Assembly: GCA_027596035.1 (NCBI GenBank)
Contig: JADGJA010000265.1
Span: 1 to 27,046, forward strand
DNA: 27,046 nt
DNA from: Thoreauomyces humboldtii
Taxonomy: Eukaryota > Chytridiomycota > Chytridiomycetes > Spizellomycetales > Powellomycetaceae
Direction: 5' to 3'
Shown: positions 10,437 to 19,681 of the stretch, in pieces
Numbering within the stretch: the stretch's first letter is position 1
Layout: each line of letters starts with the position of its first letter
Made by a program: the position numbers and the translations under genes
The notes under the pieces: generated by a model
What the model was told of the DNA's origin: nothing
The model's input: only the letters and a program-made list of their open reading frames with translations
Databases searched by the model: none

Positions 10437-12580
10437 TCATATTCGCCACTGCGAGATCAGTAACTGACAAAGGGTCTGATATGCAAGACTCGATCCCTTG
10501 ATGCGCTTCATCTGTAGCACGTGCATCGTCGTGTCTTTCATCCGGCACAGCTCAATCTCGATGGTGGAATCCGGCCCCACTCCACGAACACGGGTCATGG
10601 TAATCATCTGATACCTGATCTGAGAGGGGATCATGACCCTTTCGATCTCGCAAATGATTTCGCCTGGTGTCCTCGTCGATGTGGTGTCCGCAGCCGCCGT
10701 GCTCGGGACGGATCGACTCATGGAAAGACCGCGGAAAAGGCGCTTGGGCAGGCTCACGACGTTGAGCGCGACTCGGGGAAGGGAGCTTCGACGTGCTGCA
10801 TTGAAAGCGACGGGTCTCGACACCGGAAGCGCCCGTCTATGGACGGTCGCTTGCTTCCGGCTGGGCTGACTGGCAACGAGGTTTGCCGGCGTCCAGGTCC
10901 TCCCTCGACGTGGGCGAGAGAAGCGCGACGTCTCGGCTGCACCTTGGCCGGATCCAATACGAAGTCGCTCTGCTCCGTGCCTTCTCCTCCGAGTCTACCG
11001 GTCGGTGGCGATGGAGTGTGAGATGGAGGAACTTCCGGGAGGTGTTCCCTCGCGAGGAAACGGGCAACAGCGTCATCGGGTGTTTTCGGTGTTCCAGCTC
11101 CTACGGTACCGAGTGCTTTGAGACCCAGCGATAGTCGAGATGGGTAGCGTTTGCTCTGAGGAAGAGGTAAGCTAAGTGCGGTCGCCGTGCCTCCCGCTCG
11201 TTCCATGGTAGTCTGGTCCGGTGCGCCAGGGGTAGTCGGTAACTCGGAATCCTCGTTTTCATCGGACTCTAGCCTTTTCATCCACAATTCATGCTCGCCG
11301 AGCAAGTGATATAATCCCCAGGCAGGACATTCTGTGAGCTGGAAAGGAACTGTGGGTCCATGCCATATAACGAGAATTTTTCGAGAGTGTACCTGGGGTC
11401 TCGTCGGAATATGAGACACCAAGGGTTCCGCTGTGTCTTGCAACATCCAGCGGTGATAGAGAATCTCTGAAATCGTGGCACGCCCCTTCGGATCAACCGT
11501 GAACATGCTTTTGATCAAATCAGCGCTGTCTATCGATAATAGTTCATCAGAGGAAATCCGTGGACGCCACCAGTCGAAATCGTTTACCTGGACTCATATA
11601 CTGGGTGCGTGTCTCGTAGCTACCATTCACAATCTTTCTGTAGAGATCCACGTTGTTTGTGTCCGTGAAGGGTAAGTGCCCGTTTAGCAATGCGAACAGG
11701 ATGACTCCCAGCCTCCAGATGTCCACCTCTGGCCCTTGATATTGCTTGCCCAAGATCATTTCTGAAAGAAAAGACGGATCGAGGTCAGGCTTGTGTCCGT
11801 GCGTGTCGTCGTGCTTCTTGCGTTAGTCACCTGGAGAAGCGTAATAAGGCGAGCCACAGAAGGTTTGAAGTGACTCCTGGTTGTCGAAAAATTTAACGAA
11901 GCCGAAGTCGATGATCTGAAGAAATGCTGGTTAGGGCCGCTTGAAAACAGATGGAATCATTTCGGGAAAGTCTATTTGCCTTTATGTTCTTCTCGAGATC
12001 CAGAAGCAAGTTTTCAGGCTTGAGATCTAATGAAAAAATCAGCTTACCCCTATAAAAAGTGAGCCAAACCGCTTACCCCTATGAATAATGGAGCTACGAT
12101 GGCAATACTCGAGTGCATTCACGATTTGCCGCAAGAGCCGTCGAGCCACCCTGTCCTTCAGCCGTTTTTGGGCAACAATGTAGTCGAATAGCTCCCCACC
12201 CTCCACGTGTTCCATCGTCAAGACTATCTGAGTTTCCGTCTCTATGACGTCATAGAGACGGGTGATGTTCGGATGATGGAGCAGACGGATAATGCGTACT
12301 TCTCGCTTGACTCGGGTTACATGGACAGTTTTCTTCAGGCTTTCTTTCGGAATGATTTTCACAGCGACCTACGGGCATACTTGAGATTAGCCAGCAGCGA
12401 CTTATCGTAGTTGATTCGAGGTTTGTCATCATTGAGTTCCCCTCGGCTCACCGTTCGTTGATTGATGGTGTCACAACAGAGCTTCACCTTTCCATAACTC
12501 CCTTCGCCAAGGATTTTCTGGACCCGAAACCGATCCAGATACAGCGGTTCATGCTCTCGTGAGTCTGCTGTCGATGCCAT
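10437..12580 (-). CDS. CAMK/AMPK-like Ser/Thr protein kinase with C-terminal KA1-like domain
   Basis: Minus-strand exons are 12580-12452, 12368-12077, 12026-11980, 11915-11831, 11761-11588, 11529-10943 and 10865-10437, giving about 580 aa. The kinase domain is complete: glycine loop GEGSYGKV (25-32), VAVK (Lys47), HRDLKPENLLL (139 onward, split by an intron), IIDFGF (DFG 159-161), TFCGSPYYASPEM and VDIWRLGVILFALLNG. It ends with HRWM. The usual VDIWSLG serine is Arg here. A Ser/Pro-rich linker follows, then a KA1-like tail (EIICEIERV ... STIEIELCRMK ... MKRIKG ... YQTLC), as in KIN1/KIN4/MARK/AMPK relatives. KA1 domains bind acidic membranes or autoinhibit. The third intron uses a GC donor (AAG/GCAAAT). 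The last intron (10942-10866) is my best frame-consistent choice but is uncertain. A 54-nt stop-free segment (11392-11339) may also be spliced, giving 562 aa. The exact subfamily is not resolved. Confidence 0.88.
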
Positions 12581-13399
12581 GGATGTTGGTTTTGACGAAG
12601 GCAAGCCGCAGCCTTGGACAGTTGGAATCCTGGTCGACCGGCACGGGGAAGGCAACCGCGCCCCCTGGAAAACAAAAAGTTCCGGTCGGAGTCGAAGCTT
12701 ACCTCAGCAACGCTTAAAACCTAAAATGTTTAAAAGCTTCCCGGAATGTTCGACATGTTACATCCCGCGATTCCCGCCGGCCAACGAATCTGTAATGATA
12801 ACCTCCATAGCACCCTCCTGGACGTTTCGTGATCTTAAGCCTTCGCTCGACTCGCCAAAGCAAGGAGTCGCCAAAGCAAGGACTTACCATAACAGATGCA
12901 CATCGGGCCCTCCCCTTGTCAACTGCGCATACGAGATGGATTATTCAAGGCTACTGCATCTTTAGCACTACTCTGCTACTCTGGGAACGCATGGAGCCGA
13001 ACAAGAAGGACAAAAAGGGTGCTTTCCGGTCAACAAACGGCTTTGTTACTCGCGTCCTCCCGAGAAACTGAAGCCACTTCCTTCGGCTGACGCTGGAGAG
13101 GAGCGATCTTATCACTCGACGTACATTCAGCGTAGACACGACAGAGTAGAAAAGTACGGAGTGAGCGACATGCCACATCTCCCCGGAAAGCAGGCTGTCG
13201 GACTCTCAAGAGCCTGAGATGTAACGTCCCGGTGATCGGAATATCGGGGAATGCCTTGAAAGACGATGAGAACGTTTTCGTAGCGGGGCGGACTCCGTGC
13301 TCACGAACCCTCTTCGGAAACAGACTGCCGAAGGCTTCGAGAAGAGTCCCATAGACTTGGAATAGAGGCGGCGTAGTAGTCGCGGGGGTGGGTCATAAT
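12581..13399. other. Intergenic region upstream of the kinase gene
   Basis: About 820 nt between the kinase start and the end of the RNF121-like gene, both on the minus strand. Several short frames exist on both strands but none shows a family pattern or plausible splicing. It contains a small 16-nt-period tandem repeat. Confidence 0.5.
12852..12882. repeat. Two-copy tandem repeat, 16-nt period
   Basis: The 15-mer TCGCCAAAGCAAGGA occurs at 12852-12866 and 12868-12882, separated by one G. It lies about 270 nt upstream of the kinase start codon. Confidence 0.8.
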
Positions 13400-14534
13400 T
13401 TATTTGAGGCCTGACACCTCGAAGACAAGATGCACGATGTAGAACACCACAGGTATGTATGCGAGCAAGTACCGCATTGCATCGAGGAGGTTCAAGTAGA
13501 GCTGTTGGGATGTGTCCCAAGGATTTCTATGTAGAGACTTCAGGTCGACCTTTTCTTTGCCTGTAGAAGCACCGAAGATGAGAACGTTAACGGAAGAAAA
13601 GGCAAGTGTCGATTCACGCCAACTTACAAAATGGACACACATCCTTCTTCCCAATGATGGTCCAACCTCGAATGCAGGGATTATGGTAGGTATGTCCGCA
13701 GTTGAGCTTGTGCAGCGTGTCGGCAGGTACGAGGTCGGTCGCGTCCCCACAGATGCCGCAGACCCCGGATCGCAGATGTTTTGCCGGGAATCCCGACTTG
13801 CTGTAGTAGCCAACGGAGACCGCCATCCTATCCGAGAGGACGACGACCGAGTCGCGTCCGAGTGTGCCAAAATATAAACCGTAGAAGAGAACGATGATGC
13901 CCGCTTCGAACATCTTGGCTTCAGTCTCCAGTTTGGCGATGTGGAGGATGAGGGGCACATGGAAAAAACTGAGAAGGACCGTGATGTAGCCCGTGATGCC
14001 TATCGAGTATGAGATGTTGTACACCACTGTGTACCACTTGTAAACCCATCGTGGAGTGGACGACCGCATAGGCATCTCAAAAGCCTTGCGGACGATCCAG
14101 CAATTGATAATGGAATACAATAGCCAAACGCAGCTGAAGCGGTAGTTACCGGCTTGTACGCCGAGAATTGGGGGGACCAGCCATAGTCCTAGCAGCGTGG
14201 CCGCGTGGAAAGAGCGTGCGTGGTACCTCTTCCAAATCACAAACGAAAGCTGCGACAGGACGAGGGAGCTGATCAGGATCCATGCCATTGCGGCGTGTTG
14301 TGATTCGTGGCCGGCGTGTTCCGCCTGAAACTTTGCCTGCGCTGCGATCTGCTCGGGGGTTTGCGGTGGCATTCCGTTGTGATGAGGGTGGTGGAGAACT
14401 GGCGGGCCATCCACGTTCATTCCATGGACGACCGGTCGGGCACCTCCCTCTATCCTTGGTTGTCCATCTACGGCTGCTGCTGCCGCTTTCGCCGTAACTT
14501 CCGCGACTCCTTTTGCTCCTGAATCGGCAGGCAT
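13400..14534 (-). CDS. RNF121/RNF175-type multi-pass membrane RING E3 ligase
   Basis: Exons are 14534-13628 and 13560-13400 on the minus strand, with a 67-nt GT-AG intron (donor GTAAGT, phase 1), giving 355 aa; human RNF121 is 327. RNF121 is an ER/Golgi ubiquitin ligase used in membrane-protein quality control. The N-terminus has an acidic/His-rich tail (HHPHHNGMPP), then EQIAAQAKFQAEHAGHESQH. Several membrane helices follow (AMAWILISSLVLSQLSFVIW, FSCVWLLYSIINCWIV, SYSIGITGYITVLLSFF, IIVLFYGLYFGTLGRD). The RING finger reads CGICGD ... LNCGHTYHNPCIRGW ... CPFCKEKVDLK, split by the intron inside CPFC. A final hydrophobic helix (YLLAYIPVVFYIVHLVFEV) closes the protein. The blocks SPRW/YKWF-like, GRD and NPW all match the family. 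No key metal ligand is missing. The short final exon would be lost if splicing were ignored. Confidence 0.94.
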
Positions 14535-14911
14535 GGCAAGGCGGCCCTGATTGGTGAGGCCTGCGAAGAAGGGACACGACGGGACCGAGAAAAGATGTCA
14601 GGCGAAGCCAGGTGCGAGACGGGGAAGAACCGTTTGCGGCGCCAGCCGCTGCCGATCCTGAGAATCTTCCAAGGCTTTTACAGACCGACCACCGGTACCA
14701 TTAGAGGTGGGAAACCATTAGGTACACCATTAGGGTGGGAAACCTCTGGTAATCCGTTGACAATATCCAACACGACAACGGTATTTGATTACGCCCGGAA
14801 GTAGAGAATGTACGGAGATCTTCCTGTCTTCGCGTCGCGGCCTGAAGCCACGGGATTTCACTTGATTTAAACACGTCCCACCCCACAAGTGTCCTGGTTC
14901 TCCAAGAGCCC
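14535..14911. other. Intergenic region between the MPP6-like and RNF121-like genes
   Basis: 377 nt with no supported gene. It contains two diverged copies of an ACCATTAG...GTGGGAAACC unit (about 14697-14744). Confidence 0.5.
14697..14744. repeat. Imperfect direct repeat, CCATTAG(a)GGTGGGAAACC
   Basis: Two near-identical units of about 20 nt (starting near 14698 and 14726), joined by another CATTAGG fragment. A local duplication is the simplest reading. Confidence 0.6.
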
Positions 14912-15730
14912 TTATTGTGGCTTCAAGAAACCCGTTGGCTTCTCTGCAGTCGGCGCAGCTGGCGTCGCTGAAAGCCGTGGCATGAACCTCGTGGCTTTCC
15001 TGCCCCTCATATCCTCCCAATCTTCCTGCGGTATCACGACCCCGTTCGTGACCGCTGGTGACCGCTTCTTTGTTTGTGGTCCCTGAGCCGGAGACCCATC
15101 CCCTCCAGCAGCTGCACGTTTGCGCTTCGAGGCTTTTTCGGCGATGCCAGGGGTACATGCGTTGGTATCGTTAAGCATGTATCGGTTAACCATCTCAGTC
15201 TCTGAAATAGAGTCGCGAGACTCGTTCTCCGCTGCTCGTTCTGACCGGGCCGCACTCGAAGCCTCCTTCGACAAGTTCTGAGAGAGCGGTTTTAGCACGA
15301 AAAACGCATGATAAGATGTCCTTCTTCAAAGAACAAAACGGGTACCTCCACATCCTTGTTGAAAGCTCCAAATGATATCCGTCCGCAAGGGGAAGCCAGA
15401 AATGGAACATGACTTGAGTCAAACTCGAATTGTACGCTGCAGTGGATAATGAGCGTAGGTCACAGCACCAACGCCCCTGCCGGATCCAAATCCTCACCCT
15501 TCGAAACCGTCGCGATCAAAATCACTTGAAACCCATTTTGCCTCCTCTTGTGCTTTCGCTTGCTCCTCTTCCAGCTTTCTCCGAAGTTGCTGCTCCTCGG
15601 CTCTGTGCATGAACTAGGGCAACCTTCGGTCACTGGCAAGGCCATGGGAACCCCGGTAAAATCGGCTCAATACCTTTAGCGCGAGCACCCCTGAGGAAAG
15701 GCTCTTGACCTTCTTCTCCATGTTGGCCAT
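14912..15730 (-). CDS. MPHOSPH6: M-phase phosphoprotein 6 / MPP6-like nuclear exosome cofactor
   Basis: Four exons on the minus strand (15730-15674, 15613-15498, 15436-15346 and 15277-14912) give 209 aa; human MPHOSPH6 is 160. MPP6 tethers the helicase Mtr4 to the nuclear RNA exosome and helps process 5.8S rRNA. The joined N-terminus MANMEKKVKSLSSGVLALKF followed by MHRAEEQQLRRKLEEE matches the human pattern of basic start, LxxMKFMQR and acidic coiled segment. Then comes GRISFGAFNKDVE, equivalent to the conserved GRxSFxGFNPxVE block. A long Lys/Arg/Ser region with a likely nuclear signal (KRKR, KKR) leads to the hallmark C-terminal FLKPQ. The three introns are 60, 61 and 68 nt. The family link rests on both ends of the protein. 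It shares a 153-nt divergent promoter with the sphingolipid reductase gene. Confidence 0.87.
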
Positions 15731-15883
15731 AGTCTAAGAAGTGTTCTTGCGTGGACTCAATCCTCGAAGATGTGCAAAAAGAAAAAGGTGCCGGTACCGA
15801 ACGCTGAACGGTTTCGGCAAGGTCAAAAACACGGACGAAGAGATCTCTAGCGCACACGTCCCATTTCCCAAGTGTTCACGAAC
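15731..15883. promoter_or_regulatory. Short bidirectional promoter (MPP6-like / 3-ketosphinganine reductase)
   Basis: Only 153 nt separate the two divergent start codons, so both core promoters and 5' UTRs must overlap here. No clear TATA box is visible. Confidence 0.6.
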
Positions 15884-17091
15884 ATGGACTCTCAACAAAC
15901 CCTCGTACTTTCCATCCTCTTCGGAAGCTGTATTCTCCTCGCACTCACTCCAATGTTCTTCAAGAAGCGTACCAAGTACACGTTCGATGCAACGCAAAAG
16001 GTTCCAGCGACGACGTCAGTGGCCGTCGGAATTGCTCAACGCTGACCATTCTAGCAATTGTCCAGCACGTTTATATTACCGGAGGTTCTCAGGGAACCGG
16101 CCTTGCTCTAGCGAAGCACCTGGTCCGTCTGGGATCTCATGTGACTATCGTCGCTCGTTCAGTGCCAAAGCTCGAAAAGGCGGTCAAGGAAATAGAAGCG
16201 GTGAAGGTAGTCGAAAGTCAGAAGGTCCAATACGAAAGCGCAGACCTTTGCAACGCCGACGAGGCCGCCAAGGCCATGAAGCTCGCTGAAGAAAAGATGG
16301 GCAAAAAGGTGGACTACGTGTTCATGTGTGCAGGTAGAGATCCCCGCAAAACTGCCTGGCTGTCCGATCGTCCGGTGTGTGAAGTCTTTGTGCTGATACA
16401 TATCTTTGTAAAGGCGGTGCTCGTCCGGGACTTTTTGCCGAAGGCACGGCATATGATCTTCAGAGGGAGATGGAAACAGACTATTACACAGCCGCGTTCA
16501 CCGCGCATGCGGCCGTTCAGTCTTTCCTCACGCACCCCACTCCGAAGTCATGCCGTCTCGTTTTCGTGTCGTCCATCTGCGGCTTGATGGGTCTGAGTGG
16601 TTACGCCGGATATGCGGCTGCAAAGTTTGCCGTGAGGGGCCTCGCAGAGTCGCTCAGAATGGAATTGCTTCTTTACGGCATCAAGGTTCACATCTTCTTT
16701 CCGGGAACCATCTACTCGCCTGGTTACGAGGAGGAGAACAAAACCAAACCGGCCATCACCAAGCGTCTGGAAGAGTCGGACGAAGGCGTCACTCCAGAAA
16801 AAGCGGCAGCGATCCTTGTGGACGGGGTAGAGCGCGAGCAGTATGCAATCGTCTGCGACTTCACCGGAAACCTAATTCGGAGTTTGACCAAGGGTATGTG
16901 GGGTCAGGTTTAGCCTCGTACGGCCGGGCTTCGTACTGATGAAGGATGCTCTAGGTGCTGCTCCGGCCAACCGGACGATCCTCGATGCTGTCTATTCTTG
17001 CATCGCAGGTATCGCATTGCCCCTGTACAGGATTAGTGCGGACAAGATGATGGTGGAGGAGAGTCGCCGATTAGCGAAGACGCAGTCATAG
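15884..17091 (+). CDS. TSC10: 3-ketodihydrosphingosine reductase (TSC10/KDSR-type SDR)
   Basis: Exons are 15884-16000, 16066-16333, 16414-16893 and 16955-17091, giving 333 aa, the normal family length. The enzyme reduces 3-ketodihydrosphingosine to dihydrosphingosine with NADPH on the cytosolic face of the ER, the second step of sphingolipid synthesis. An N-terminal membrane anchor (LVLSILFGSCILLALTPMFF) is followed by HVYITGGSQGTG, the Rossmann TGxxxGxG motif at residues 44-51 and the typical fungal KDSR wording. The FMCAGG strand, the active-site serine in VFVSSICG (near 182) and the YAAAK catalytic pair (Tyr195/Lys199) follow. A second hydrophobic segment lies near the C-terminus (VYSCIAGIALPLYRI). 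Introns are 65, 80 and 61 nt, all GT-AG. The first intron is set by phase and by the usual K-HVYITGGS junction. No active-site residue is lost. Confidence 0.94.
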
Positions 17092-17298
17092 AGACCTTTC
17101 GCACTCCAAAGTTGTACAGTTGTATAGATCCATTTTGTCGGGGATTCCTGAAACAGAGAAGGCTAGGCTTCCGCTGAGACAAGAAAAGGAGATGCAGATT
17201 AAAAGGTACTGAGAAGAAGGATGTTAGCGCAAGAGATGCAAACGGGAGGAAGTGATGCAGCGACGAAACGACAAACAACAGTATAAATGTCCTCGCGT
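17092..17298. other. Convergent 3' intergenic gap
   Basis: 207 nt between two converging stop codons, with no gene seen. Confidence 0.6.
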
Positions 17299-18981
17299 TC
17301 ACAAGTTCTTCATAGGACTTCTCTCCCCTTCGTAGTACTTTGCAATCATGAATGCAATGTCCAGGGACTGTTCGTAGTTTAGCCTTTTGATTTCAAGGAA
17401 ACGCACGAGGTTAGCGTAGGAATCAAACGTGGGTGTATAATCACGCGATTACCTTGGGTCACAGAAGGTCTGGTAGTTCTTGCCGAGATCCGATTCTTGC
17501 ATGTTCATCGATCCCCCGATGCATTCGGTTACAGGGTCGCCAGTGAGTTCGAAATGCACGCCGCCAAGCTTCGAGTTTGCCTCCTTGTGGATCCGGAAGG
17601 CTTTACCAAGTTCCTACATAAGATGGCAAAGGCGGCGGTTAGAGGACGCAATGTAGTACGGTTACAGATAGACATGATTTTACCTCGGCGATATGATCGA
17701 ATCGCCTCGTCTTGACACCGGTCGCGGTCGACTCGGTGTTTCCGTGCATTGGATCCTATGAGCGGCGTTGTGCTGTCAGCCAAATCTAGATGCTAGATGG
17801 AAGAAACGCCATGCTAGGACGTACGCAGCACCAGACGACCCTGTGCTTGGTTGCTTGCACGGCCTTGATGTGTGCGGGAAGATATTTGGCGACCTTGTCA
17901 TGTCCGTATCTGGTGATCAAAGTGACCTTTCCAGATTCGCAGTTGGGATCGAGAATGTCCAGCAAGGGACCTAGTTCCTCGGGAAGCATGGACGGGCCGA
18001 CTTTTACGCCTACAGGGTTCTCCAGGCCCCGGAAATACTCGACGTGACCTCCGTCCAGCTGACGGGTGCGATCACCGATCCACAGGTAGTGAGTTCCGAG
18101 ATTGTAGTACTTGCCGTCCACGTTGCGAGTGAGCTGGGTCTCGTAGTCGAGCAGCAGGCCCTCGTGGGACGTGAACATGTCTACGCCGCGGGTGGCTTCC
18201 TTCGAGGAGTCATCCGCGCCGATCGTCCGCATGAAGTCGAGGGAATCGTTGAGACGCTTGACGATGGTTTGGTACTCTGCCCTTACGGCAGGGTTTTCAA
18301 CGTGGGCAAACTTCCACGACTTGAGGTTCCATGTCTCCGGGTGGTGGAGGTCGGCAAAGCCGCCCGAGATCAGGGCTCGGACGTAATTTACCGTGGCAGC
18401 AGAGTGAAAGTATGCGCCCAGCAACCTCTGTGGATCAGGCTCACGTTCCGATAGCTCAATGCCGTTGACATTGTCTCCGCGGAACGCCGTGTACTCTATC
18501 CCATCGATGACCTCCGTGGGCTTGGAGCGGGGCTTGGCATACTGGCCGGCCATTCGCGCTATCCGCGTCACCGATGTCCTTCCGCCCCAGACGAGAATGA
18601 GCGACATCTGGAGGAGAACCTTCAGTTTGTTCTCGATGGGTTCCGCGGAGCAGTAGTCGAACAGCTCGGCACAATCCCCTCCCTGGAGCAGAAATCTCTT
18701 GTTTTCCGCGACCTCTGCTAGCTGCGTCCTCAGATTACGGATCTGAATGACGTGGGGTACGTGAGGAGTCTGATCGCTTTTCGATTCTGATAGGTGGGAG
18801 GGACTCTCCTCCATACCTCCTGGTGACTGACGAGGGGCGGGAGCTTCTTCAGCTTTCCAAGAACATGGTCGAGGTCTCCTTGGTTGGAATAAGTGACGTC
18901 CTGCAGGACCTTTTTGGTTCTCCATGACTCTGGGGACCATGCTCCTGGAGCGGGTGACGCAGGGGGAGATCCTTCGGACAT
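17299..18981 (-). CDS. Class II 3-deoxy-D-arabino-heptulosonate-7-phosphate synthase
   Basis: Exons are 18981-18817, 18742-17825, 17755-17684, 17613-17453 and 17383-17299 on the minus strand, giving 466 aa, normal for class II (plant/AroAII-type). It condenses phosphoenolpyruvate and erythrose 4-phosphate into DAHP, the entry step of the shikimate pathway to aromatic amino acids. Conserved blocks are W-SPESWR, LPPLVSHQE, RFLLQGGDCAELF, LLQMSLILVWGG, RIARMAGQYAKPRS, FRGDNVNG, FTSHEGLLLDYE, HYLWIGDRTRQLDGGHVE, GVKVGPSM, VTLITRYGHDKV, the metal-site DPMHGNT, and GGVHFELTGDPVTECIGG. The tail is LNYEQSLDIAFMIAKYY. All four introns (61-74 nt) fall at phase-consistent GT-AG sites. The start ATG at 18981 is preceded by non-conserved sequence. 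Class II enzymes occur in many filamentous and early-diverging fungi beside or instead of the ARO3/ARO4 type. Confidence 0.96.
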
Positions 18982-19054
18982 GAAGGTTGCTCGGAAGAGA
19001 TCAGGTGGAAAGCGCAAGCGAGTTGGTCTTGCCGTAATACGCCCTTGCTGTACT

Positions 19055-19062
19055 ATTATATA
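19055..19062 (-). promoter_or_regulatory. TATA-like element upstream of DAHP synthase
   Basis: The minus strand reads TATATAAT here, about 75-80 nt before the start codon at 18981, a sensible spacing for a core promoter with a short 5' UTR. This is a sequence match only. Confidence 0.35.
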
Positions 19063-19497
19063 CACGGACAAGGGAAGCCGAGGGCAGAGGGAGTTGGTCC
19101 CTCGAGGTTCAAAGTGAAGGCAGGGCACAAGACAAGAGAGAGAGAAAGAGAGGGAGGAGAGAGCACCAGGCGATGAGTCACAGATCATCTCAATCCCCAC
19201 CTGTGTTACAATGTTACCAGTACCGAGGTAACGCTCTTGGGCGGGCATATGTCGACGACGTTCAAAAGGTCGTTATGGGCAGCAGCATGCTGATATTACC
19301 GTAACCCGCATGTCCCACCTTGGGAGTGTCGTTCGACTACTTGCATCAAGTGTCCACCGACTTGCCCCGTCGTGAACGGACTTTCATAGCCGAGGTTCGA
19401 TAACCAGGCAGTCTTTTCGCAATCCCATCGAACGTTCAGACATCGATTGCATATCAACGATACAGAGTACACGCAAGAGTGGCAAGCGAAACGGTGT

Positions 19498-19537
19498 AGG
19501 ATGCTTTTACCCTGCAAGAATAAGAGGATGCTTTTAC
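19498..19537. repeat. 13-nt direct repeat AGGATGCTTTTAC
   Basis: Two exact copies at 19498-19510 and 19525-19537, spaced 27 nt start to start, just downstream of the GNPAT-type gene's neighbour region. Confidence 0.7.
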
Positions 19538-19681
19538 GCTGTCCACTTTCGATCCTTGTATAGCACAATGGAGCCGTCAGTTCAAGTAGTAAAATCTATA
19601 CATCCAGTCCGTGATGTTCCAGCGATCGGAAGCGATGCTAAAAGCCTATGAGTGTGTTGACAACTGAGATCCAAACACTTC

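Larger units (their letters stand above)
18982..19681. other. Intergenic region upstream of DAHP synthase
   Basis: 700 nt with no supported gene. It contains a purine-rich GA tract (about 19130-19163), a TATA-like site for DAHP synthase, and a 13-nt direct repeat AGGATGCTTTTAC at 19498 and 19525. No tRNA A/B boxes were convincing. Confidence 0.5.

Noticed and set aside
17790..18454. Plus-strand open frames over the DAHP synthase gene
   Set aside because: Shadows of the conserved minus-strand coding sequence.
19385..19405. GGTTCGAT-like tRNA B box
   Set aside because: No matching A box or cloverleaf could be formed.
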